Assembly: GCA_964245345.1 (NCBI GenBank)
Contig: CAXTMS010000036.1
Coordinates: forward strand, 1-21,381
Direction of reading: 5' to 3'
DNA from: Lichenicola sp964245345
GTDB lineage: Bacteria > Pseudomonadota > Alphaproteobacteria > Acetobacterales > Acetobacteraceae
DNA length: 21,381 nucleotides
A model generated the notes under the pieces. That model was not told where the DNA came from, did not search any database, and saw only the letters and a list, made by a program, of their open reading frames with translations. The translations under genes were made by a program, and so were the position numbers. Below are positions 6,163 to 13,777 of the stretch, piece by piece (within the stretch, counting starts at the first letter, position 1; each line of letters opens with the position of its first letter).

Positions 6163-8286
6163 CTAGAGCCAGCCACGGTCGCGGAACCGGTCCAGCGCGA
6201 CGCCGGGCGGCGCATACCAGCCGCCGTCGCGGTAGCGCGCCCCGAGCTTCTGCGCCGCCTCCTTGTTGCCGAACGGGATGCGCAGCTTGGTGTCGCCGGT
6301 CGCGGCGGCAGCGGGGGCGGCACGCGCGCCGGCCCTCGGCTGCGCGCGCGCCTTGGATGCCGGCTTCGCTCCTGGCTCCGCCTTCGGCTTGGGCCGAGCC
6401 GTTGTTCGCGGAGCCCGGCTTCGGGCGGCGGGCTTGGCCGGTGCCGGCGGGGGCAGAGGGCGCGCGCCGGGAAGGCCGGCGGCGCCGTGTGTGGCGAGCC
6501 GGCCGATGATGCGCTCGGCCTGCGTGCACACCGCGTCGATCGCGCCCATCATCGGCTCGCCCACCAGCACGCCGTCCAGCAGCCGTTCCAGCTGCGCGGT
6601 GACGCCGGGATCGACCAGCGCCGGGTCGGCGGCGCGAAGCACCTCGTGCAGTGCCAGGCCGCGCTCGGTCGGCACGATCGCCTTGTTGTCCAACGCCAGC
6701 AGGTCCTGCGCCTTGAGGCCGCGTATGATCTCGGCGCGGGTGGCCGGGGTGCCGATGCCCTTGGCCTGCTTCAGCCTGGCCTGAAGCGCCTCGTCTGGCA
6801 CGAAGCGCCACGCGTTCTGCATCGCGTCGATCAGCGTGCCCTCGTTGTAGCGCGGCGGCGGGCGCGTTTCCTTGGGCTCGACCGCAGGCTCGGACAGCAT
6901 GGCGGTTTCGCCGTCGCGCAGGGCAGGCAGCAGCTGCGCGTCCTCGCCGGTTTCCTCCGCCGGCTGCCAGTCGGGGAACGCGGCGCGCCAGCCGAGCACG
7001 ACCGGCTGGCGGCCCACCGCACGAAAGGCGTGGCCGGCCACGTCGCGCAACGCCGTGGTCTGGCGATAACGGAAGTCGGGCATCATCGCCGCCAGGTAGG
7101 CGCGGGCGATCACGTCGAACAGCCGCCGCTCGTCCGCGTCGAGCCGCGGCCACACCGCGCGCAGGGTGTCCACCGTGTTGCGGTTCGGGATCACCGCGTG
7201 GTGGCTGGCGCCCGCCAGCCCCTTGTCGCTGAAGCAGCCGGACGCGCCGCGCCGGATCACAGGCGGGTCCGGCACCGGGATCGCGGCGAAGGTCTGCCCG
7301 GCGCGAAGCGCCGCCACCACGTGCGGCACGTCGGCGATCAGGGCTTCCGGCAGGCAGCGGGTTTCGGCGCGGGGGTAGGTGATGACCTTCTTGCCCGACC
7401 CGTCATACAGCTCCTGCGCCACCTCCAGCGTGCGGGCCGCCGACCAGCCGAAGCGCGACGCGCACAGCTTCTGCAGCGAGGGCAGGTCGTGCAGCCGGGG
7501 CGGCGCCTGGCGCTTCTCCTCCACGCTCACCGCCAGGGGTCCGGCGTGGCCGTCCGCCAGACCGGCGACGGCCTCGGCGTCGGCGCGGTCGAGGATGCGC
7601 TGCTTCGGGGCGTGGCGCATCCGGAACCGGCCGGCGCCGGCGGTGGCGGTGGCCACCACCTCGAAGTAGCGTTGCGGCACGAAGTCGCGGATCTCGAGCT
7701 CGCGCCGGCACACGATCGCCAGCGTCGGCGTCTTCACCCGGCCGACGCCGATCACGCTTCGGCTGCCGCGGGCGAGGGTCACGGTGGCGGTGCGTGTCAG
7801 CGACAGGTTGTAGATCTGGTCCGCCTGCCGCCGGGCGACCGCCGCCTGGTACAGCGGCAGGTAGTCGCGGTTCGGGCGTGCGCCCGCGAACGCGTCGCGT
7901 ATGGTCTGCGGGTCCTGGGCGGTGAACATCACCCGGCGCACCTCGCCGTTGTAGCGGTAATGCTCCAGGATCTCCTGGCCGATCAGCTGTCCTTCGCGGT
8001 CGCAGTCGGTGGCGAGCCAGACGCAGCGCGCGGTGCGCAGCGCGTCCCGGATCGCCTTGAGCTTGGACGCCTTGTTGCCGCCGCTGGCGGGCCTGGTGCC
8101 GTAAAGCCCGGATGGCCGCAGCAGCACCGCGCTCCAGCGCGACCAGGACGGCTCCACCTGTTCCGGCTCCAGCAGGTCGAACAGGTGGCCTTCCGCCGGC
8201 AGGATCGCGCCGTAGCGGCTGCCGACTGCGGCGCGGACGTCCTTCGCCTGGCTGGTCTTCTCGGTGATGACGATCTGCTGCGTCAT
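6163..8286 (-). CDS. topB: DNA topoisomerase III (type IA) with C-terminal DUF5710 domain
   Basis: 707 residues. The Toprim domain carries Glu9 (VITEKTSQA) and the acidic triad in DCDREG (Asp94, Asp96, Glu98). Next come the type IA signature SVIGVGRVKTPTLAIV (about 178-192) and the catalytic tyrosine Tyr304 in VITYPRAETRCLP. Domain IV elements GIGTPATRAEII and TERGLAL follow. Type IA enzymes pass one DNA strand through another and decatenate replication intermediates. There are no C-terminal zinc fingers, which fits topoisomerase III rather than TopA. Instead, a Pro/Ala/Arg/Lys-rich linker (roughly residues 600-660) leads to a final 40-residue DUF5710-type module (LRIPFGNKEAAQKLGARYRD to DRFRDRGWL). 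That module is known mostly from plasmid and DNA-processing proteins and may bind DNA. The ATG is at 8284-8286. It lies between the acyl-CoA synthetase (54-base gap) and dinB on the same strand. Confidence 0.92.
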   Translation of the reverse strand: MTQQIVITEKTSQAKDVRAAVGSRYGAILPAEGHLFDLLEPEQVEPSWSRWSAVLLRPSGLYGTRPASGGNKASKLKAIRDALRTARCVWLATDCDREGQLIGQEILEHYRYNGEVRRVMFTAQDPQTIRDAFAGARPNRDYLPLYQAAVARRQADQIYNLSLTRTATVTLARGSRSVIGVGRVKTPTLAIVCRRELEIRDFVPQRYFEVVATATAGAGRFRMRHAPKQRILDRADAEAVAGLADGHAGPLAVSVEEKRQAPPRLHDLPSLQKLCASRFGWSAARTLEVAQELYDGSGKKVITYPRAETRCLPEALIADVPHVVAALRAGQTFAAIPVPDPPVIRRGASGCFSDKGLAGASHHAVIPNRNTVDTLRAVWPRLDADERRLFDVIARAYLAAMMPDFRYRQTTALRDVAGHAFRAVGRQPVVLGWRAAFPDWQPAEETGEDAQLLPALRDGETAMLSEPAVEPKETRPPPRYNEGTLIDAMQNAWRFVPDEALQARLKQAKGIGTPATRAEIIRGLKAQDLLALDNKAIVPTERGLALHEVLRAADPALVDPGVTAQLERLLDGVLVGEPMMGAIDAVCTQAERIIGRLATHGAAGLPGARPLPPPAPAKPAARSRAPRTTARPKPKAEPGAKPASKARAQPRAGARAAPAAAATGDTKLRIPFGNKEAAQKLGARYRDGGWYAPPGVALDRFRDRGWL

Positions 8287-8340
8287 CCGTTCACTATAGG
8301 TTCCGGCGGCGCCGGACGCCAGATCGTGGGCTCCAAGTCG

Positions 8341-10065
8341 TCAGGCGGCGCGGCCCGCGGCCGCGGCCTGGGCATACAGCGCGTCGACCTCCGCGGCGTG
8401 GCGCTGCAGCAGGAGGCGGCGGCGCAGCTTCATCGTCGCCGTCAGCAGGCCGTTCTCGACCGTGGCGGCGGGCACCACGCACCAGCGCCGGATCTGCTCC
8501 GGCCTGGCCAGCCGGGCGTTCACCCGCCTGATCGCTCCTGCCGGGTCGGCGCCCTCCGCAGGCACCAGCAGGGCCACCACGTGATGCCGGCCCTCGCCCG
8601 CGACCACGGCCTGGGCGATGTCGTCCTCGCCCATCAGCAGGGTTTCCAGCTTGGCCGGGCTGACCATCTCGCCGCTCACCAGCTTGATGAAGTCGCGCAG
8701 CCGGTCCTGGATCACGATGCGCCCGTTCTCGATCCGCGCCACGTCGCCGGTGTGCAGCCAGGGGCCGTCCTTCGCGCCCGCATCGTCGTCGTGGCGGATC
8801 GCCGGCACCGGTCCGGCATCGTTCCAGTAGCCGTCCATCACCAGGGCGCCGCGCACCAGCAGCTCGCCGCTGTTCGCGATCCGTGCGTCCACCCCCGGCA
8901 GCGGCCGGCCGACGCTGCGCCGGTCGTTGTCCCAGGGCAGGTTGACGCTGACCACCGGGCCGGCCTCGGTCTGGCCGTAGCCCTGCAGCAGCGGCACGCC
9001 CAGGGCCAGGAAGAAGCCGGACAGCTCCGGGTCGAGCCGGGCGCCGCCGGACACGATCGCCTGCAGCCGGCGGCCGAAGCGCTGCCGCACCAGCCGGCGT
9101 ACCAGCCGGTCGAGCAGCGCGTCCTCGACCCGCTGCAACGGCGTCAGGGGCGGCCCGTCGAGCCGGCGCAGGCCGAGCCGGAGGGTGCGGGCGAACAGGA
9201 TGCGCTTGAACGCCGGCTGGCGTGCGACTTCCGCCACGATCCGGCCGCGCAGCACCTCGAACAGGCGCGGCACGGCGGTGACCAGCGCCGGCTCGATCTC
9301 CCGGAACTCGGCCGCCAGCCGCTCGGCGCCGCGGCTGTACACCACCTCCATGCCGAGCGAGGGCAGAAGGTAGTTGCCGATGGTGTGCTCGTAGGAATGC
9401 GACAACGGCAGGAACGACAGGTAGCGCTCGCCGTCCAGGTGCAGCGGCGCCACCGCCTGCGCCACCGCCTGCTGGTTGGCCAGCAGGGAGCGGTGCGGCA
9501 GCATCACCCCCTTGGGCGGCCCGCCGGTGCCGGAGGTGTAGATCAGGCAGGCGAGGTCGCCGGTGCGGATCGCGGCGACGTCGGCGGCGAGCCGGGCGGG
9601 ATCGCCGGGCTGGTCCAGCAGCGCCTGCCAGGACAGCGACCCGTCTGCCGGCTCCATCGACACGAGCAGGTCGAGCGGCGCCGGGCCGGCCGCCTCGCGC
9701 ACCCGCGCCGCCAGGGCGGCGGTGGACACGATCGCGGCCCGGGCGCCGCTGTCGCGCAGGATGTGGGCGTCGTCGCGCACCGTGTTGGTGACATAGGTCG
9801 GCACCACCACGGCGCCGAGCGACAGCAGCGCCGTTTCCGCGATCGGGAACTCCGGCCGGTTCTCGCTGACCAGAAGCACCCGGTCGCCGGCGGCGATGCC
9901 TTGCGCCCGCAGGCCGGCCGCCGCGGCGGCGACCGCGCGGGCGAACTCGCGCCAGCTGGTCTGCTGCCAGCCGTTCGCGGCCCAGTGACGCAGCATCGGC
10001 CGGTCGCCCCGACGGCTGGCGAGGTCGAGCAGCATCCCGGGCAGGCTGTTCCAATGGTCGGTCAA
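8341..10065 (-). CDS. AMP-dependent synthetase, long-chain fatty acid-CoA ligase type
   Basis: 574 residues with the adenylate-forming enzyme motifs in order: P-loop YTSGTGGPPKGVMLPH (176-191), SFLPLSHSYEHTIGNY, VSGGARLDPELSGFF, GYGQTEAGP (362-370), LHTGDVARIENGRI (from 437), QDRLRDFIKLVSGEMVSP, and a C-terminal ENGLLTATMKLRRR with the likely catalytic lysine. The pattern matches the FAA1/FadD15-like long-chain acyl-CoA synthetases, which activate fatty acids as acyl-AMP and transfer them to CoA at the inner face of the membrane. The chosen start is TTG (10063-10065) with AAGGGGGG on the minus strand (10074-10081) eight bases upstream; the next ATG (residue 11) would cut conserved sequence. 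It is first in the minus-strand run acs-topB-dinB. Substrate chain length cannot be read from sequence. Confidence 0.9.
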   Translation of the reverse strand: MTDHWNSLPGMLLDLASRRGDRPMLRHWAANGWQQTSWREFARAVAAAAAGLRAQGIAAGDRVLLVSENRPEFPIAETALLSLGAVVVPTYVTNTVRDDAHILRDSGARAAIVSTAALAARVREAAGPAPLDLLVSMEPADGSLSWQALLDQPGDPARLAADVAAIRTGDLACLIYTSGTGGPPKGVMLPHRSLLANQQAVAQAVAPLHLDGERYLSFLPLSHSYEHTIGNYLLPSLGMEVVYSRGAERLAAEFREIEPALVTAVPRLFEVLRGRIVAEVARQPAFKRILFARTLRLGLRRLDGPPLTPLQRVEDALLDRLVRRLVRQRFGRRLQAIVSGGARLDPELSGFFLALGVPLLQGYGQTEAGPVVSVNLPWDNDRRSVGRPLPGVDARIANSGELLVRGALVMDGYWNDAGPVPAIRHDDDAGAKDGPWLHTGDVARIENGRIVIQDRLRDFIKLVSGEMVSPAKLETLLMGEDDIAQAVVAGEGRHHVVALLVPAEGADPAGAIRRVNARLARPEQIRRWCVVPAATVENGLLTATMKLRRRLLLQRHAAEVDALYAQAAAAGRAA

Positions 10066-10109
10066 GCTGCGCGCCCCCCTTCTCGCGCCAGGTTTGGGCG
10101 CCGTAAACG

Positions 10110-10168
10110 GTTCCCGAATTAGAAGGAAACCGATCCCGCGTCAGCGCGGAATCGACCTGTTCCCGAAT
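10110..10168. repeat. Direct repeat GTTCCCGAAT upstream of the acyl-CoA synthetase
   Basis: GTTCCCGAAT occurs at 10110-10119 and again at 10159-10168, 49 bases apart, starting 45 bases before the TTG start of the acyl-CoA synthetase. A small hairpin (CCGCG/CGCGG, 10136-10149) lies between the copies. The first copy is also part of a near-dyad with GGAAACC at 10125-10131. A transcription factor site is plausible but unproven. Confidence 0.45.
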
Positions 10169-10250
10169 GAGGTCGCGTTGTCGGCCGGAGCGCTTCGGCA
10201 GCGACGCGACCCAAGACCAGAAATTGGCACGCATCAAATCAGGTGACACC

Positions 10251-10269
10251 GCCTTCTAAAGAAGAAGGC
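10251..10269. repeat. 7-bp stem-loop in the acs/Hint intergenic region
   Basis: GCCTTCT (10251-10257) and AGAAGGC (10263-10269) are perfect complements around the 5-base loop AAAGA. There is no T-run on either side, so it is not an obvious terminator; it may be an operator or leader structure. Confidence 0.45.
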
Positions 10270-10301
10270 ACGGAGCGACGGACGAAGCCCAAGTATTGAG
10301 A

Positions 10302-10331
10302 TTGCGGGGCTTCCGCAACTTCTTGTTGCGG
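10302..10331 (+). promoter_or_regulatory. Three-arm alternative hairpin (attenuator-like) or triple operator half-sites
   Basis: TTGCGG (10302-10307), CCGCAAC (10313-10319) and GTTGCGG (10325-10331) alternate in orientation. The middle arm can pair perfectly with either outer arm, each time leaving a 5-base loop (GGCTT or TTCTT), so the two hairpins exclude each other. The same layout is also three half-sites spaced 11 and 12 bp, about one helical turn. It ends 99 bases before the ATG of the Hint protein. Confidence 0.5.
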
Positions 10332-10430
10332 TGGCGTAACTTCATGCTAAACAGCCACCCGATCACGAAACGTTGAAGGCCCGGAACGGTCCGTCATCCC
10401 GTCCGCAAGCCGCAGCACCGGGAACTAGGC

Positions 10431-13400
10431 ATGGCAACTCTGTTAACTCCTGCCGGCTCCGCACGGGCCGGAAGCTCCAACCTGTCCGACGACGCGGTCG
10501 CGAACCAGGTGGTGTTCATCGACTCCACGGTTGACGACTACAACACGCTGCTGGACGGCCTGGCGCCTGGAACCGAGGTCTACCTGCTCGACCCGCAGGA
10601 AGACGGGCTGGACCAGATTGCCGCAGCGCTCGCCGGCCAGACCGGGATCGCCGACATCTCGATCATCGCCCATGGCGGCGACGGCGCGATCGAGCTTGGC
10701 AACACGATCGTCAACTCGGACACCGTGACGCAGTCGCAAGCGGCCTTGGCCACGATCGGCGCGTCGCTGGCGCCTGGCGGCAACATCCTGCTCTACAGCT
10801 GCGACACCGGCGCCGGTGCCACCGGCCAGGCGCTGGTCGACCAGATCGCGTCCGCCACGGGCGCCAACGTCGCGGCGGCGTCGCATCTCGTGGGCGACGT
10901 GGCGGCGGGCGACACCTGGAACCTCGACGTCACCAGCACCGGATCCGCCATCGCGGCACCGCAGGTGCTGAGTGCTGCGGCCGAGAACGCCTACGCGCAG
11001 CCGCTGATGGTCAACGGGCCACCGACCGGCCTGCCGATCAGCATCACCAGCTTCACCGGCAACACCAGCTTCGTGGAAAGCGGCAACGCCACCATCAACA
11101 GCAGCGGCTACCTGCAGTTGACCAGCGCGTCGACCAACCAGGCCGGCATCGCCGTCTACAACCAGGCGTTCTCGTCCAGCGCCGGCATCTCGGTGCAGTT
11201 CACCTATTATTCCGGCGGCGGCACGGGCGCGGACGGCCTGTCCTTCTTCCTGCTGAACGCCGACGCGATCACCGCTGCCGGCGGCAGCGCGTCCACCGTG
11301 ACGGCCGGCGGCTATGGCGGCGGCCTCGGCTATTCCGACGACGGGCAGGCCGGCATCACCGACGGCTTCCTCGGCCTCGGCTTCGACACCTTCGGCAACT
11401 TCTCGGCAGTCGACCGTGGCGACCAGACCGGGACCGGGCAGCTCGCCAACGACGTCGGCGTGCGCGGCTCGGGCAGCGGCACCACCGGCTATGCCCTGCT
11501 GAGCACCAACGCGTTCGCGGCCGGCATCGACGGCACGCGCACGGTCAAGATCAACCTGCTCAAGATCGACAGCACGCATGAAAGCCTGTCGGTGTTCGTC
11601 AGCACCAACGGCGGCAGCACCTTCACGGAGGTGATCACCAACCTGTCGGTCGCGCAAACCCTGCCGAACAACTTCTATCTCGGCTTCGCCGCCAGCACCG
11701 GCGGCTCCACCGACACGCACGAGATCGAGAACCTGTCGGTGACCCTGCCGATCAACCTGACGGTTTCGGCCCCGACCATCACCTATCCGAACACCACCGA
11801 CGCCAGCAACTACCGGCTGCTGCCGGGCGACAAGTTCACCTACACCTACACGATCACCGATGGCGGCCCGAACGGATCGTCGCAGATCACGCTGCTGGAC
11901 AACGCGTCTGCGGTCGAGACCGGGGTGACCTGGTCGGTCAAGGACGACCTCGAAACCCAGACCGGCACCGGCAACATCAACCTCAGCAACATCAACCTGG
12001 CTTCCGGCGACAGCGCCACGGTGACGGTCAGCGGCACCATCAGCTCCAGCGCCTCCACCGGCAATGCCAGCCACAGCATCACCTCGACTCCCGGCACGGC
12101 GTTCTCGTTCCAGACGCCGTCCACTGGCGTCGTCGAGATGGCGATCGGCTCGCCCAACCCGCAGCTCACCGGCACCACCGCCACCGCTTCCACCAGCGGC
12201 ACCACCGCGGTGGCGCCGTTCTCGGCGGCGCAGGTGGCGGACGCGCATTCCAGCCCGACCCTGACCGCCACCATCACCCTGAGCAACAGCTCGGGCACGG
12301 TGACGGACGCCAACGGCAAGCTCAGCGGCACCGGGCTCACCGAAACCAGCACCGCCGGCGTCTACACCCTGACCGCCAGCACCGTCGCCGCCTTCAACGC
12401 CGACCTCGACGCGGTGATGTTCACGCCCACCAGCGCCACCAAGTCGGTCAGCACCACGCTGAACCTCAGCGTGTCCGACGGGGTGTCCGGCACCACGGCC
12501 GCCACCGCGAGCACCGTGCTCACCGCCACCTGCTTCCTGGCCGGCACGCGCATCCTCGCCGAGCACGGCGAGGTCGCGGTCGAAACGCTGTTCGCCCGTC
12601 ACGCGGCCGGCCTCCGGGACCGCGTCGCGGTGCTGGAAGCGGGCGAAACCGTGTTCCGGCCCATCACCTGGGTCGGCGGCCGCCATCTCGACGCGGCAAC
12701 GGTTTCGTCCACCGGGCAGTATCCGGTGCGCATCACCGCCGGCGCGTTCGCGGACGCCGTGCCGCATCGCGACCTGCTGGTCACCGCCGAGCACTGCATC
12801 TTTGTCGAGGGTCGCCTGGTCCCGGCGCGCATGCTGGTCAACAACCGCAGCATCGTCGAGGACCGCAGCGTCGGCAGCTACAGCTACTACCACGTCGAGC
12901 TGGAGCGGCACGGCGTGCTGATCTCCGAAGGCCTGACCACGGAAAGCTACCTCGACACCGGCAACCGCGGCAGCTTCAGCAACAGCGGCATCGTGTCGCT
13001 GGTGCCGGACCTGTCGGCGGGAATGCGGGACGGCTGGCAGCGCCAGGCCTGCGCGCCGCTCGCCACGGACCGGGACGAGGTGGAGCCGATCTGGCAGCGG
13101 CTCGACCGCCGTGCCGACCTGCTCGGGTGTCCGGCGCGTCCGGAGCCGGCGCCGGCGCAGCACGATCCGGCCCTGTGCGTGCGGCTCGACGACGGCAGCG
13201 CGGTGCAGGCGCGCTGGCTCGACGGGTCGCGACACTTCTTTGCCGTGCCGCAGGGACGTCGTGCGGTCGGGCTCCAGTCCCGCTCCGCCGTTCCGGCACG
13301 CTCGATCGGCGCCTTTGTCGATGATCGCCGCCGGCTCGGCGTGCAGGTCGAGCGCCTGGTGCTGTGGCAGGGGCTGGACGACCATGCGCTCGACGCCGCG

Positions 13401-13589
13401 TCGCTCGGCGGCGCCGGTTGGCACGGGCTCGAACAGGACCGGCGCTGGACCGACGGCGACGCGGCGCTGACGCTTCCGGCCGCCGGAAACGCCGACTGCT
13501 TCCTGGAGGTGGTCGTGAGCGGGACCCTGGCCTATCCCGCGGATCCGGATGCCCCGGCAGCAGCGGACGCGTTGCGGCTCGCAGCCTGA
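10431..13589 (+). CDS. Multidomain DUF4347 / L-type lectin-like / Hint_2 protein, probably secreted
   Basis: 1052 residues. Order: DUF4347 (~26-170: VVFIDSTVDDYNTLLDGL, IIAHGGDGAIELG, ILLYSCDTGAGATGQALV). An L-type-lectin-like sandwich follows (~205-440: GADGLSFFLLNADAI, GYGGGLGYSDDG, FLGLGFDTFGNF). Next are two beta-sandwich regions of DUF11/cadherin-like style (~450-700), then a Hint_2 domain (~701-850) and a 200-residue tail. The Hint domain has the nucleophile Cys701 in TCFLAGTRIL, the TxxH block (Thr785-His788, TAEH), and YYHVELERHGVLISEGL ending in SYLDTGNR. Hint domains cleave the peptide bond before the Cys. The tail has VERLVLWQGL and RRWTDGDAAL, which I associate with Hint proteins of Acetobacteraceae. 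There is no classical signal peptide; proteins of this build often use type I secretion, but no transporter lies here. ATG 10431 has only a weak ribosome site. Domain calls are good; the biological role is unknown. Confidence 0.88.
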   Translation: MATLLTPAGSARAGSSNLSDDAVANQVVFIDSTVDDYNTLLDGLAPGTEVYLLDPQEDGLDQIAAALAGQTGIADISIIAHGGDGAIELGNTIVNSDTVTQSQAALATIGASLAPGGNILLYSCDTGAGATGQALVDQIASATGANVAAASHLVGDVAAGDTWNLDVTSTGSAIAAPQVLSAAAENAYAQPLMVNGPPTGLPISITSFTGNTSFVESGNATINSSGYLQLTSASTNQAGIAVYNQAFSSSAGISVQFTYYSGGGTGADGLSFFLLNADAITAAGGSASTVTAGGYGGGLGYSDDGQAGITDGFLGLGFDTFGNFSAVDRGDQTGTGQLANDVGVRGSGSGTTGYALLSTNAFAAGIDGTRTVKINLLKIDSTHESLSVFVSTNGGSTFTEVITNLSVAQTLPNNFYLGFAASTGGSTDTHEIENLSVTLPINLTVSAPTITYPNTTDASNYRLLPGDKFTYTYTITDGGPNGSSQITLLDNASAVETGVTWSVKDDLETQTGTGNINLSNINLASGDSATVTVSGTISSSASTGNASHSITSTPGTAFSFQTPSTGVVEMAIGSPNPQLTGTTATASTSGTTAVAPFSAAQVADAHSSPTLTATITLSNSSGTVTDANGKLSGTGLTETSTAGVYTLTASTVAAFNADLDAVMFTPTSATKSVSTTLNLSVSDGVSGTTAATASTVLTATCFLAGTRILAEHGEVAVETLFARHAAGLRDRVAVLEAGETVFRPITWVGGRHLDAATVSSTGQYPVRITAGAFADAVPHRDLLVTAEHCIFVEGRLVPARMLVNNRSIVEDRSVGSYSYYHVELERHGVLISEGLTTESYLDTGNRGSFSNSGIVSLVPDLSAGMRDGWQRQACAPLATDRDEVEPIWQRLDRRADLLGCPARPEPAPAQHDPALCVRLDDGSAVQARWLDGSRHFFAVPQGRRAVGLQSRSAVPARSIGAFVDDRRRLGVQVERLVLWQGLDDHALDAASLGGAGWHGLEQDRRWTDGDAALTLPAAGNADCFLEVVVSGTLAYPADPDAPAAADALRLAA

Positions 13590-13613
13590 CGCGGCGCCAT
13601 CCGACGTGACCAT

Positions 13614-13651
13614 CCGGCCCGGCGGCCTGCATGATCAGGCCGCCGGGCCGG
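13614..13651. terminator. Strong 16-bp hairpin between convergent genes
   Basis: A perfect 16-bp inverted repeat (13614-13629 with 13636-13651) around the 6-base loop CATGAT starts 25 bases after the Hint gene stop. There is no T-run on either side, so it is not a canonical intrinsic terminator. Its position between convergent genes suggests a bidirectional transcription barrier or mRNA 3' end protector. Confidence 0.6.
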
Positions 13652-13679
13652 CCGTGGTCGCGGTGCAGGCGCCGGCTGG

Positions 13680-13705
13680 CGGCGCGACGTTCAAGCGTCG
13701 CGCCG
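13680..13705. terminator. Second hairpin, 10-bp stem, downstream of the Hint gene
   Basis: CGGCGCGACG-type left arm (13680-13689) pairs perfectly with the right arm (13696-13705) around TTCAAG. It is 28 bases beyond the first hairpin, GC-rich and also without a T-run. Together the two fill most of the 188-bp convergent gap. Confidence 0.5.
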
Positions 13706-13777
13706 GACCGCGGCGCCCGATCACGGTCGTGCCGCCGGATGCAGGCCTATCCGACCTGTGCTGCCGGAGCGGCGCGA

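Larger units (their letters stand above)
10066..10430. other. 365-bp divergent intergenic region rich in repeats and dyads
   Basis: No credible gene lies here. It is more AT-rich than its flanks and must hold the promoters for the acyl-CoA synthetase (minus) and the Hint protein (plus). It contains a 10-bp direct repeat (10110-10119 and 10159-10168), a 7-bp stem-loop (10251-10269) and a three-arm set of alternative hairpins (10302-10331). A weak promoter-like pair for the plus strand is TTGTTG (10323-10328) and TGCTAA (10345-10350), 16 bases apart. Confidence 0.6.

Noticed and set aside
6085..6165. LexA (SOS) box for dinB
   Set aside because: The alphaproteobacterial GTTC-N7-GTTC direct repeat is not present near the start; only a GAAC-N3-GTTC dyad is.
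6139..10122. A 1327-codon plus-strand open frame across topB and the acyl-CoA synthetase
   Set aside because: It is antisense to two genes with intact catalytic motifs. Its translation is Arg/His/Gln/Gly-rich without domains, typical of a high-GC shadow frame.
10066..10249. Minus-strand frame starting at 10249 that could extend toward the acyl-CoA synthetase (begins MSPDLMRANFWSW)
   Set aside because: It runs into the synthetase in the wrong frame and becomes low-complexity; the first ~45 residues look almost protein-like but nothing else supports a gene.
10251..10269. Stem-loop considered as a terminator
   Set aside because: No T-run in either direction and it sits between divergent genes, where no terminator is needed. 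Kept only as a repeat.
10443..13613. A 1056-codon minus-strand open frame opposite the Hint gene
   Set aside because: Low-complexity Gly/Arg/Val/Asp sequence with no motif; the plus strand carries recognisable DUF4347, lectin-like and Hint domains.
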